The notes: generated by a model from the sequence alone, not told the origin. A stretch of 41,818 nt of DNA from Patescibacteria group bacterium (GCA_022574775.1 JACZRI010000007.1:1-41818); one strand, 5' to 3'; numbered from the stretch's first letter, positions 13,811 to 20,396 are shown. Numbers and translations are program-made.

Positions 13811-13855
13811 CCCGCCGAAGCTCCTCTCAAATGTTTTAAGAAAAATTTCGGAGGG
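13811..13855. repeat. Leader hairpin repeat, copy before array gene 5
   Basis: This CCGCCGAAG...TTTCGGAGGG hairpin is nearly identical to the one at 15138-15184 and shares its SD-side arm with 14709-14752. All three lie directly upstream of the SD of a small gene. Confidence 0.7.
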
Positions 13856-13863
13856 ACTAATAA

Positions 13864-13980
13864 TTGACGAGGACAGTTCTCGTCAAGTTGATCTAAAATA
13901 TGGGTTGGAGGAGGAGGCTCACGGGTTAAACCCAGAGGTTGTTCGCTCTGACGAGCGAGCGACTTCATTATGAGCCTCCT
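13864..13980. repeat. Two further hairpins between array genes 4 and 5
   Basis: TTGACGAG/CTCGTCAA (13864-13887) forms an 8-bp stem. GGAGGAGGCTCA/TGAGCCTCCTCC (about 13908-13981) forms a 12-bp stem enclosing a GCTCG/CGAGC palindrome. The second would sequester the SD of the ATG at 13968. Confidence 0.6.
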
Positions 13981-13988
13981 CCTTGTGG

Positions 13989-14192
13989 TCAGCGCGGGTA
14001 CGCAGCTATCAAAGCGATTACTGCCAGTGCTATTACGGGAATTATCATCCGTCCCGCAACATTAAGGATCCACTGCGTCGTGATGTTTGAGGAACTCAAT
14101 CCCTCGAAGAAAAAAGCTCCTACAATCATCAACACAGCTGCTATCCCTATACCGGTAAACCCAACTGCAAGACGCTGAACGAATACTTTCAC
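13989..14192 (-). CDS. Small two-helix membrane protein (array gene 4)
   Basis: The 67-residue protein starts with GTG at 14192, seven bases after GGAGG; an upstream ATG at 14210 overlaps the SD and is rejected. Two hydrophobic helices are clear: about residues 10-30 (VGFTGIGIAAVLMIVGAFFF) and 45-65 (NVAGRMIIPVIALAVIALIA). Arrangement and size resemble small pilin-like or VirB2/TrbC-like subunits, but nothing diagnostic is present. It follows a strong hairpin (14269-14306), so it may have its own start signal or rely on read-through. Confidence 0.6.
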   Translation of the reverse strand: MKVFVQRLAVGFTGIGIAAVLMIVGAFFFEGLSSSNITTQWILNVAGRMIIPVIALAVIALIAAYPR

Positions 14193-14268
14193 CTTATTGC
14201 CTCCTTTCATCTGCTATCTTTCAATCTCTCAAATTCACGACACCATTGTCTCAAACTTGAAAGACTGA

Positions 14269-14306
14269 GGGAGCTTTCTGGAGAGTAACCTCTCAAGAAA
14301 GCTCCC
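14269..14306. terminator. Strong hairpin between array genes 3 and 4
   Basis: GGGAGCTTTCT and AGAAAGCTCCC, with inner GAGAG/CTCTC, form a stem of 16 bp with one mismatch around GTAAC. It lies 14 bp after the 34-residue gene. A U tract is lacking, so it may be a processing or barrier hairpin. Confidence 0.55.
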
Positions 14307-14319
14307 TGCTGTTGCGCAG

Positions 14320-14424
14320 CTAAGAATATCGCATCTCGCGATTAGAGTCAGCCGCCTTGCGAGATGCCTCTTGGGCCGTACGCCCAAAGTGAAGGCATCC
14401 ACTTTTATCCGGGCAGTAATACAT
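14320..14424 (-). CDS. 34-residue micro-protein (array gene 3)
   Basis: A short frame from ATG 14424 to TAG 14320 has AAAGGAAG four bases upstream. The product starts MYYCPDKSGCLHFGRTA and continues with a charged helix-like tail. Two cysteines are seven residues apart. It sits in order between genes 2 and 4 and fills a gap that would otherwise be empty. I do not recognise it, and being so short the frame could be accidental. Confidence 0.4.
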   Translation of the reverse strand: MYYCPDKSGCLHFGRTAQEASRKAADSNREMRYS

Positions 14425-14445
14425 AGCGCTTCCTTTCGCTCACTG

Positions 14446-14685
14446 TCATGCTTTTCTCAGATATTCTTCAGACACATTTGCCAGGACCGCATCTACTCTC
14501 TCTTCACAAGCAAGATCACGAAGAGCAAAGTAGCTAGAGAAAATGGATCTCTTTAGAAGCATTTTGCCAGCTTCGATGAGCTCGCCATCATACTCTTTTA
14601 ACAGTCTGACTAAACGCCTCAGCCTCACCAGATTAACCTCTTTTAGGATCTCTGGTTGGACTATTTGAGACATAACTAGTGCCAT
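14446..14685 (-). CDS. Small charged helical protein (array gene 2)
   Basis: The 79-residue protein begins at ATG 14685, six bases after a strong GGAGG. It is rich in Leu, Glu, Arg and Lys (EVNLVRLRRLVRLLKEYDGE ... ALRDLACEERVDAVLANV) and looks wholly helical and cytoplasmic. I do not recognise a family. The leader AGAGAAGCTTCGG...AAAGGAGG is shared with array genes 1 and 5. Confidence 0.6.
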   Translation of the reverse strand: MALVMSQIVQPEILKEVNLVRLRRLVRLLKEYDGELIEAGKMLLKRSIFSSYFALRDLACEERVDAVLANVSEEYLRKA

Positions 14686-14708
14686 CTCGAGCCTCCTTTC
14701 TGAACTAT

Positions 14709-14752
14709 TCCCCCCGAAGCTTCTCTTCTTACGAGGCTCAGCCTCGTAAGAT
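14709..14752. repeat. Leader hairpin repeat, copy before array gene 2
   Basis: CTTACGAGGCT and AGCCTCGTAAG are a perfect palindrome, and the adjoining CCCCCCGAAGCTTCTCT matches one arm of the hairpins at 13811-13855 and 15138-15184. Only the distal arm differs, as if exchanged. Confidence 0.6.
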
Positions 14753-14760
14753 CGTTACTA

Positions 14761-15114
14761 TCAGCTTCCTATCTCCTCACAGAGGATATCGGAAGCCAAC
14801 TCCAGAAAACTGGATATGAGCACGGCGATCTCAGGGTCACCGAAACTCTCAATGCCTACTCTTAGTTTCTCTATCGTTTCCTTCTCTATGCACACCAACT
14901 CTTGAGGTATTTGGGAGAAAAATGCTGAAGTCTTCAGCTCCAAACAACCTTCCTCCTTTCGGCACCCAGGGTCTTCCGACTCCATAACCGGAAGCTTTAG
15001 TCCTCCCGGGAACTGGATCTCCTTGATAGGAACAGGTTGATCTGTTCCTCCGCATGCTGAAATCAGCAGTAGGACAAAAATCACCCCGAACGCTACCAGT
15101 ACAAACCTTTGCAT
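14761..15114 (-). CDS. Small lipoprotein (array gene 1)
   Basis: The 117-residue protein has a lipoprotein signal: MQRFVLVAFGVIFVLLLISAC with lipobox L-I-S-A-C, the lipidated cysteine at residue 21. It should be exported and anchored to the membrane. The mature part has five further cysteines (DPGCRKEEGCLEL, LVCIEKE, DILCEE) and an acidic C-terminus. The SD AAAGGAG is eight bases from the ATG. It is the first gene after the two consensus promoters at 15469-15583. I do not recognise the mature domain. Confidence 0.7.
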   Translation of the reverse strand: MQRFVLVAFGVIFVLLLISACGGTDQPVPIKEIQFPGGLKLPVMESEDPGCRKEEGCLELKTSAFFSQIPQELVCIEKETIEKLRVGIESFGDPEIAVLISSFLELASDILCEEIGS

Positions 15115-15137
15115 TTCCAGATCTCCTTTCTATACTA

Positions 15138-15184
15138 CTCCCACCGAAGCTTCTCTCAAATGTTTTAAGAGAAATTTCGGAAGG
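15138..15184. repeat. Leader hairpin repeat, copy before array gene 1
   Basis: ACCGAAGCTTCTCT and AGAGAAATTTCGG close a hairpin. Over about 50 bp, including its flanks, it differs from the 13811-13855 copy at only a few positions. It ends about 20 bp before the lipoprotein start. Confidence 0.7.
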
Positions 15185-15200
15185 ATTAGTCGTTTCTATC

Positions 15201-15233
15201 CCCGCCGAAATTTCTTTCAGAAACTTAGGCGGG
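15201..15233. repeat. CCGCC...GGCGG palindrome (family B)
   Basis: CCCGCCGAAATTTCTTTC and GAAACTTAGGCGGG pair as a hairpin. Its right arm recurs in the opposite orientation near 1095-1110. A further palindrome CCCTCC/GGAGGG lies at 15389-15415. Confidence 0.6.
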
Positions 15234-15468
15234 CAAGCCTTATTAAATTCTCAAAGTTCTGGCCTGTCCTTTTATGAAAAATGGACTCTCAAAAGAGAGC
15301 CCACTTTTCGATAGGTCTAGTCGCTATCGATAATGACTATTTTACCCAGTCCGTCGATGAAACGGATTAGGCACTCTCTCTCCCTTTGCCCTCCGAAGCT
15401 TTACGCGTAGGAGGGTTTATTTTTTTACTATGTTTTTAAAGAATACTACTTTATTCTCTTACATCTGT
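15234..15468. other. Non-coding leader of the small-gene array
   Basis: I see no gene in this stretch between the two promoters and the lipoprotein gene. It contains hairpins AAATGGaCTCTC/GAGAGcCCACTTT (about 15288-15309), CGATAG/CTATCG (15311-15331) and CCCTCC/GGAGGG (15389-15415). The array mRNA would thus carry a leader of about 350 nt with a succession of stems. Confidence 0.55.
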
Positions 15469-15496
15469 ATTATAGCATACCCTCAGAACTTGTCAA
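15469..15496 (-). promoter_or_regulatory. Consensus promoter P2 of the small-gene array
   Basis: A perfect TTGACA (15491-15496) and a perfect TATAAT (15469-15474) are 16 bp apart, with a TGC extended -10. Confidence 0.8.
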
Positions 15497-15555
15497 GTCT
15501 TTTTGGGTTATTTTCTTTTATTTCTCCAAAATCCCCTTATCCCCTTCATGTCTAT

Positions 15556-15583
15556 ATTATAGCATATACAAATAATTTGTCAA
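15556..15583 (-). promoter_or_regulatory. Consensus promoter P1 of the small-gene array
   Basis: A perfect TTGACA (15578-15583) and a perfect TATAAT (15556-15561) are 16 bp apart, again with TGC before the -10. P1 and P2 are in tandem 87 bp apart and are the best promoters in the window. Confidence 0.8.
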
Positions 15584-15609
15584 GCCTTAAGAGCTATTTT
15601 CTACGCTAT

Positions 15610-15633
15610 TAAATAAAAAGGCCCATAAGGACC
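15610..15633 (-). terminator. Terminator after rpsP
   Basis: Minus-strand GGTCC-TTAT-GGGCC (a U-G pair allowed) is followed by TTTTTATTT. It would end the rnc-rpsP transcript before the array promoters. Confidence 0.55.
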
Positions 15634-15736
15634 GTAGATTGGAAAGGATGAGTTGGAGCCCTGGAAGTATGGTCGTACCAAAACACTTTACCTCCCCCGG
15701 TTAATTTTGCCAACCCATTCTCATGAAAAAGAATTA

Positions 15737-16360
15737 TTATTCTTTTGGTTTTTCTTCCTGTTTCTTTTCCTCTGTTTTTAGCTTCTTTTCTTCTGACGGT
15801 TTCTCTGCCTGTGGTTTTTCTTCTTTCGGAGACTCCCCTTCTTTTGACTTCTCTTTTCCTTCGGGTTTTTTAGTCTGCGGCTCTTCAAAAGGTTTTTCTT
15901 CTGTTTTCTCTCCTTTTGAAGGCTTTTCTTCCTTTGTTTTCTCTTTGCCCGCCGTAGCAGAGTCAGACTCAGTGGAGGCAGGTTCTTTTGACTTCTCTTC
16001 ATTCTGAATCTCTTTTACAGATTTCTCTGATACTGGTTTTTTCTCATTCTCGGGAATTTTTTCGGAAGGCTCTTTTGGCTTTTCTTCTTTTTTGGACTTT
16101 TTATGGAGAGGAATCTTTTTGCCCTCAATAATTTTTTCTGAAACTAATAAATTATAGACTGTGTCTGAAAGCTTAGCTCCAACAGACAGCCAATATTTAA
16201 TTCGTTCTCCTTTTAAGACTTTTTCTTTTGTTAAAGGATTATAAAAACCAACCTGTTCTACAAACCGGCCAGCTTTTGGCGGATTCCTTTTATCAGTAAC
16301 CACTATCTTAAAGGAAGGCTGATTTTTTTTACCTACTCTTAAAAAACGGATAACTAGCAT
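15737..16360 (-). CDS. rpsP: 30S ribosomal protein S16 with a long Lys/Glu-rich tail
   Basis: The first 85 residues are a complete S16 (MLVIRFLRVGKKNQPSFKIV ... FYNPLTKEKVLKGERIKYWL), a primary binder in 30S assembly. After residue 88 comes a tail of about 120 residues made almost only of K, E, P, S and T with repeats of the EEKPKE/SEK type, presumably disordered. Typical S16 is 80-90 residues and some lineages carry short tails, so this one is exceptional. The frame is continuous with one stop. A hairpin leader (16370-16428) precedes it. It should be the first gene of rpsP-khpA-trmD, now split by the small-gene array. Confidence 0.93.
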   Translation of the reverse strand: MLVIRFLRVGKKNQPSFKIVVTDKRNPPKAGRFVEQVGFYNPLTKEKVLKGERIKYWLSVGAKLSDTVYNLLVSEKIIEGKKIPLHKKSKKEEKPKEPSEKIPENEKKPVSEKSVKEIQNEEKSKEPASTESDSATAGKEKTKEEKPSKGEKTEEKPFEEPQTKKPEGKEKSKEGESPKEEKPQAEKPSEEKKLKTEEKKQEEKPKE

Positions 16361-16369
16361 AATTTAACC

Positions 16370-16428
16370 ACTAACATTCCACGAATTCATTCACCAATAA
16401 ACATAAATGAATGCTACGCGCCATTAGT
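16370..16428 (-). promoter_or_regulatory. Hairpin leader between rnc and rpsP
   Basis: Minus-strand ATTCATT/AATGAAT (about 16384-16413) forms the inner stem, and ACTAA/TTAGT (16370-16428) closes the domain directly upstream of the rpsP ATG. It may serve as an S16 autoregulatory or processing site. Confidence 0.4.
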
Positions 16429-16446
16429 AATATTACAGATTAGTAT

Positions 16447-17148
16447 CTATTCACGGATATACCAATTTTTAATCTGAAGGGCGTTTTTCGCCGCAGCTTC
16501 CTCGGCTTCTTGCTTTGAAGAACCTTCTCCTTCTGCCGCTAATTCTTTATCCAAAAAGACACCCATCATAAAACGTTTATCATGATCCGGCCCCCACTCT
16601 TTCAAGACTTCGTAAGTAGGTGTAATTCCTACCCTTTCCTGTGCTTCTTCCTGAAAACGAGACTTGGAATCTTTGTATAAACCTTTTTCGATAATTTCAG
16701 ATAATTCTTTAGTCAAATGTTCCATGATAAACTCTTGGCATTTCCTATATCCCTGATCCAGATAAAAAGCCCCTATGAAGGTCTCAAAAGTATTAGCTAA
16801 AATATATTCGCGGGCTTTGCCGGTTTCTTTAATTTCCCCCCGAGAGAGCAAAAGGAAAGGATTAAAACCTAACCTTCTGGCAATCTTTGAAAGCATTTTG
16901 GCATTAACTAATGCCGCCCGCCAGTTCGTTAATTCACCCTCTGCTTTCTGTGGATATTTTTGATATAAATATTCAGTAATTACTAATTCCAAGACGGCAT
17001 CTCCTAAAAATTCTAATCTTTCATTATGTCCAAGATGAAAATCCGGATTTTCGTTTAAATAAGAACGGTGGCAAAATGCCTGAATTAAAAAATCTTTATT
17101 TTTGAATTTGATATTAAGTTTTTCTTCAAGCTTAGAAAATTCTTTCAT
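16447..17148 (-). CDS. rnc: Ribonuclease III
   Basis: The 233-residue enzyme cleaves double-stranded RNA in rRNA processing. The endonuclease domain has NERLEFLGDAVLELVITEYL (signature motif, about residues 42-61) and LANTFETFIGAFYLDQGY with the second acidic metal ligand. A C-terminal dsRNA-binding domain follows (FQEEAQERVGITPTYEVLKE ... GEGSSKQEAEEAAAKNAL). Length and domain order are normal. It lies between the nusB remnant and rpsP. Confidence 0.96.
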   Translation of the reverse strand: MKEFSKLEEKLNIKFKNKDFLIQAFCHRSYLNENPDFHLGHNERLEFLGDAVLELVITEYLYQKYPQKAEGELTNWRAALVNAKMLSKIARRLGFNPFLLLSRGEIKETGKAREYILANTFETFIGAFYLDQGYRKCQEFIMEHLTKELSEIIEKGLYKDSKSRFQEEAQERVGITPTYEVLKEWGPDHDKRFMMGVFLDKELAAEGEGSSKQEAEEAAAKNALQIKNWYIRE

Positions 17149-17207
17149 TTTTCTATTTCTTTAATTTCGGAATTTATATATGTTCTTCCTTGCCGAAATC
17201 AAGGTTC

Positions 17208-17282
17208 TTAAGCCGAAGGCTCAAGGTTCTTATGAACTGTCCCTAAAACTCCATTTATGAACTTTCCGGAACTCTCACCGCC
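17208..17282 (-). pseudogene. 3'-end remnant of a second nusB
   Basis: On the minus strand this segment reads [24 protein letters not shown] then stop, against [27 protein letters not shown] at the end of the intact nusB just upstream. Most of the matching codons differ at synonymous positions, so it is not a fresh duplication but a diverged allele end. It is separated from the intact gene by a CCGCCG/CGGCGG hairpin. Confidence 0.8.
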
Positions 17283-17283
17283 G

Positions 17284-17312
17284 TCGCTTCGCTCCTTTGC
17301 GGCGGCTCATCT
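17284..17312. repeat. CCGCCG/CGGCGG hairpin between nusB and its remnant
   Basis: The minus strand reads GCCGCCGCAAAGGAGCGAAG then CGACGGCGG, a GC-rich stem that stands out in this AT-rich region. GGAGCGAAGCGAC resembles GGAACGAAGTGACC at about 18236, at the other end of the rpmF-nusB block. Confidence 0.55.
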
Positions 17313-17313
17313 T

Positions 17314-17751
17314 TTAAGCCTTTTCCTCTGGTTCAGCTATTTCCTTATAGACCGTACCGAGTACGCCATTAATGAATTTCCCTGAAGACTCGCCGCCGAA
17401 AGTTTTTGCTAATTCAATTGCCTCATTAATTGCTACTTTTGGAGGAACTTCTTCTTTTTTCCCAAATAATAATTCATAAAGCCCGATTCTCAAGACATTG
17501 CGGTCAACGACATTAATTTGTCTAATTGGCCATTCCGGAGCTGCTTTTTCAATAATTTTATCAATCTGGGATAAATTTTCCACCACCCCATTTACCAGCT
17601 GCCAGACAAAAGTTTGATCTTCCAATCCTGGGCCGAATTCTTTTATATTCCTTTCAATAATCTTTTTAAGCTTTTCTGGTTTTTGACCGGAGAAATCCCA
17701 TTCGTATAAACTTTGGATTACAATTGAACGTGAAAGATGACGACTAGCCAC
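17314..17751 (-). CDS. nusB: Transcription antitermination protein NusB
   Basis: The 145-residue all-helical protein, with S10 (NusE), binds boxA in rRNA antitermination. [20 protein letters not shown] matches the NusB N-terminus, and [40 protein letters not shown] and [15 protein letters not shown] are canonical. Length is normal. It follows rpmF by 72 bp. A diverged copy of its last 24 codons lies downstream, indicating that this intact gene replaced another allele. Confidence 0.95.
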   Translation of the reverse strand: MASRHLSRSIVIQSLYEWDFSGQKPEKLKKIIERNIKEFGPGLEDQTFVWQLVNGVVENLSQIDKIIEKAAPEWPIRQINVVDRNVLRIGLYELLFGKKEEVPPKVAINEAIELAKTFGGESSGKFINGVLGTVYKEIAEPEEKA

Positions 17752-17823
17752 TTTTGAAGCAAAAAGTATGAAACATGAAGAAACGAAAAAAACTTCGGTT
17801 CTTCAGACTTCAGACTTCAGACT

Positions 17824-18117
17824 TTACTTTTTTGAGAGTCCTTCCCATGTTAAAGATTTTTCTTTTTCCACTCCTTTTTCTTCTTTTTCTTTAGCCTTCA
17901 TCTCTTTTTCTCTCTTTTTCTTTTCTTTTCTATCCAATTTCTTTAAAACATCAACCACTTCTCTGCCCTTATAATAACCACAATTGAGGCAAGTCGTGTG
18001 CGGTAAAATCTCTTTGCTGCATTTTCCGCAAAGCGATAAAACGGGTGCCTTAAGAAAAAGATGCATTCTACGCTTATTCCTTCTCGATTTTGTATGCCTC
18101 TGTTTTGGTACAGCCAT
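17824..18117 (-). CDS. rpmF: 50S ribosomal protein L32 with extended charged C-terminus
   Basis: The first 60 residues are L32: MAVPKQRHTKSRRNKRRMHL, then the zinc ligands in LCGKCSKEIL and HTTCLNCGYY. The 35 residues after VVDVLKKLDRKEKK are a Lys/Glu-rich tail, so the product is 97 residues compared with the usual 56-65. The gene leads the rpmF-nusB pair. A second copy of its first 11 codons lies 176 bp upstream (18293-18325). Confidence 0.94.
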   Translation of the reverse strand: MAVPKQRHTKSRRNKRRMHLFLKAPVLSLCGKCSKEILPHTTCLNCGYYKGREVVDVLKKLDRKEKKKREKEMKAKEKEEKGVEKEKSLTWEGLSKK

Positions 18118-18292
18118 GTTTAGACAGAAAATGTTAATTGAAATAAATTTCTCTTGAGTTAGTCGATAATACTAAATACAAAATGACAGAAAGGGGTCGG
18201 GAAAACTGGGTGTTTTCCCGTGTAGGACAACAGGGAACGAAGTGACCGCCAGAAACCGAGAGGTGTCTGGAGAACGAGCCCGGAGCGAGTGA

Positions 18293-18325
18293 TGATTTTG
18301 TATGCCTCTGCTTTGGTACTGCCAT
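18293..18325 (-). pseudogene. 5'-end remnant of a second rpmF
   Basis: ATG and ten codons encode MAVPKQRHTKS, the same as the intact rpmF start, with three synonymous differences in 33 bp. Then the frame enters unrelated DNA and ends at 18134. With the nusB tail remnant at 17208-17282 it brackets the intact rpmF-nusB pair. Confidence 0.8.
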
Positions 18326-18410
18326 AGTTTTAAAGCTTAAAAGAATAAAAATCCATAAATAGATATTAACAAAGAAAGGGAAATTTTACAAGAAGTCTAT
18401 ATTTAGTTTT

Positions 18411-19109
18411 TTAAATTTTTATATTTTTTAAATTAGCAACTGGTTTAAATGTCTTTCTGTGGATTTTACAAGGGCCATATTTTTTCAACATTCTCTTGTG
18501 ATGTTTTGTAGGATAGCCCTTGTGTTTATCAAACCCGTATTGGGGATACAGCTTATGGTATCTCTCCATTATTCTGTCACGATGGACTTTAGCGACAATC
18601 GAAGCTACCTGACAACTAAAAACCTTTTCATCTGCTTTTATAATTGATTTTTGAAGAATTGGCAAGTCTATATTAAAATTCCCATCCAGAATTAAAAAAT
18701 TAATTATACCATGATTTCTACGATCGCGGGAAATATGGTATTTATGTCTTTTTGATGTGGATGAAAGTTTCTTCTCTAAGTTTTTCACAGCCTTTTTCAT
18801 TGCTACTTTTGTTGCTTCCAAGATGTTTATTTTATCAATAACCTTTTCTGAAACTCTGCCTATCCCCCACTCTATACAGAAATTATTAGTGAGAATTTTA
18901 TATAGCGTTTCTCTTTTTAACGGCGTTAGTTTTTTAGAATCATCCACTGCCAATTTTCGGAAGTTCAACTTCTGAAAATTTGTTAAAGTGATGGCTGCTG
19001 CCACAACAGGACCTGACAAAGGGCCTCTTCCCACTTCATCCAGACCAGCAACATTTTGATAACCCTTTTTCCATAATTTTTTCTCCTCTCTTAAATTTAC
19101 ACCTTTCAT
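18411..19109 (-). CDS. rnhB: Ribonuclease HII
   Basis: The 232-residue enzyme removes ribonucleotides from DNA and RNA primers. The catalytic motifs are VAGLDEVGRGPLSGPVVAAA (D24, E25), AVDDSKKLTPLKRETLY, ILDGNFNI and IVAKVHRDRIMERYHKLYP. Between NILEATKVAMKKAVKNL and FLILDG there are about 22 extra residues (SSTSKRHKYHISRDRRNHG) whose DNA is a palindrome (18706-18741). A TATAAT (19116-19121) with extended TG ends six bases before the ATG, so the mRNA may be leaderless. Confidence 0.93.
   Translation of the reverse strand: MKGVNLREEKKLWKKGYQNVAGLDEVGRGPLSGPVVAAAITLTNFQKLNFRKLAVDDSKKLTPLKRETLYKILTNNFCIEWGIGRVSEKVIDKINILEATKVAMKKAVKNLEKKLSSTSKRHKYHISRDRRNHGIINFLILDGNFNIDLPILQKSIIKADEKVFSCQVASIVAKVHRDRIMERYHKLYPQYGFDKHKGYPTKHHKRMLKKYGPCKIHRKTFKPVANLKNIKI
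18706..18741. repeat. Palindrome inserted in frame in rnhB
   Basis: ATACCAT and ATGGTAT close the stem, and ATTTC/GAAAT continues it with one bulge around CGATCG. It coincides with the segment of RNase HII that has no counterpart in the family core. Confidence 0.65.
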
Positions 19110-19248
19110 TCATTTATTATATCACTTTTAAAATAGAAATCTCTGATGATGAAAATTATATTTTTACTTCGCAAAAATTTCGCAACATTACTGGATTCAG
19201 GAATTATAAATAAAACCCGCAATCTTGTATTTTACACATTTTTATATC

Positions 19249-19282
19249 AAAAACAAAAAGAGCGATCGGTCAGACCGCTCTT
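19249..19282 (-). terminator. Terminator of the first GT4 gene
   Basis: AAGAGCG/CGCTCTT with inner GGTC/GACC, followed on the minus strand by TTTTTGTTTTT. The same GATCGGTCAGAC core recurs at 20495-20513 and 23068-23092. Confidence 0.8.
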
Positions 19283-19296
19283 GAAAAAGCTTTCTT

Positions 19297-20328
19297 TTAT
19301 TTCCTTTCGAATATATGCTCGTAAACATCTAAGTAGTTTTGTACCATTATTGGTGCGTCAAAGTTCTGTTCCACGTGTTGACGACAAGCAATTCTATCTA
19401 TCCAGGAAATATTCTTGACAGCTGCCACCATAGCTTCAATGCCGTCAACTATGAATCCTGTTTTACCATTGTCAATTATCTCTGGCACAGCTCCTTTGTT
19501 GAAAGCAACAGGCGGCGTGCCACAAACCATAGCCTCAATAAACTGGAGGCCGAACGGCTCTTCCCAGTCAATTGGAGCCAAAAGACAATCAGCCCGAACC
19601 AAAAGTTCTCTCTTTTGAGCTTGGTTCGCTTCACCAAAGTAATGGATCAACTTCCCATCAATTTTCGGTTCAATCTCATCTCGGAAATAATCCCGGAACT
19701 CCTCGTTGATGTTTCCGGCAATTACCAACTTCCTCTGTAATCTTTGGGCAACCTCAATTGCAATATGAGCACCCTTGTAAGGAAGAAGCGAAGCCAGAAA
19801 AAGCAAGTAGCCTTCCCGGTCATCGTTGTCAGAGAAAGGAAAAGAATCGCAGTTAATAGCATTGTACACGGTCCCGACATACCTCTCTTTATCTGGCAAG
19901 CAAGTTTTCTGGGAGTGGCTTACAGTATTGTACCAACCTCTGTATTTCAAAAACAAGTCTCCCATCCCGTTAAGATTTTCGTGGAAGGTAGTAAGAGTAG
20001 GTGTTCCAGAGAGGCCAGCCATAGCTAATCCTTCTGGAAAACTGTGATTATGGATTATGTCGAATTCGCCTGCCCTCTCTAGACAATCCAAAACGTTCGC
20101 CATTGACAGCATGTGTCTTGTTCTGACAGGTATATTCGAATCCTTCAATTCATATTTACTTCCTGGAACTAGTTCAGCACTAGTTATCGAGTCACCACTG
20201 GCAAAGAGAGTTACTTCATGCCCTCTCCTTATCAGTGCCTCGGTAAGAATGTGAACTATCAACTGAGTTCCTCCATAAGCTTTCGGGGGAACCGAACTGC
20301 TTAATGGAGCAATCTGGGCAATTCGCAT
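19297..20328 (-). CDS. GT4-family glycosyltransferase (copy 1)
   Basis: The 343-residue GT-B enzyme starts MRIAQIAPLSSSVPPKAYGG (acceptor-side domain). The donor domain has GYLLFLASLLPYKGAHIAIE and the E-x7-E motif in EEPFGLQFIEAMVCGTPPVA. GT4 enzymes move sugars from nucleotide-sugars with retention; the substrate is unknown. I start at ATG 20328, seven bases after GGAGG. It has its own terminator and a promoter-leader module (20397-20460) shared with two other genes of this cluster. It resembles the GT at 23113-24168 throughout. Confidence 0.9.
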   Translation of the reverse strand: MRIAQIAPLSSSVPPKAYGGTQLIVHILTEALIRRGHEVTLFASGDSITSAELVPGSKYELKDSNIPVRTRHMLSMANVLDCLERAGEFDIIHNHSFPEGLAMAGLSGTPTLTTFHENLNGMGDLFLKYRGWYNTVSHSQKTCLPDKERYVGTVYNAINCDSFPFSDNDDREGYLLFLASLLPYKGAHIAIEVAQRLQRKLVIAGNINEEFRDYFRDEIEPKIDGKLIHYFGEANQAQKRELLVRADCLLAPIDWEEPFGLQFIEAMVCGTPPVAFNKGAVPEIIDNGKTGFIVDGIEAMVAAVKNISWIDRIACRQHVEQNFDAPIMVQNYLDVYEHIFERK

Positions 20329-20396
20329 TGCTTTTCCTCCTTTCTTGATTTCTTCCCTGCAACACTTATTCAATTGTTAATGTGCCGCCCTACATA

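Noticed and set aside
13786-13968. N-terminal extension of the 81-residue array gene to an ATG at 13968
   Set aside because: The extension reads through repeat hairpins, and its SD is locked in a 12-bp stem; the internal start at 13785 has a better SD.
15511-15549. 13-codon frame starting exactly at the predicted P1 transcription start
   Set aside because: Too short to distinguish from chance; no conservation data.
13540-15600. Integron cassette array
   Set aside because: The palindromes lack attC-type core sites and no integrase is seen; genes are in one orientation, but the boundaries differ.
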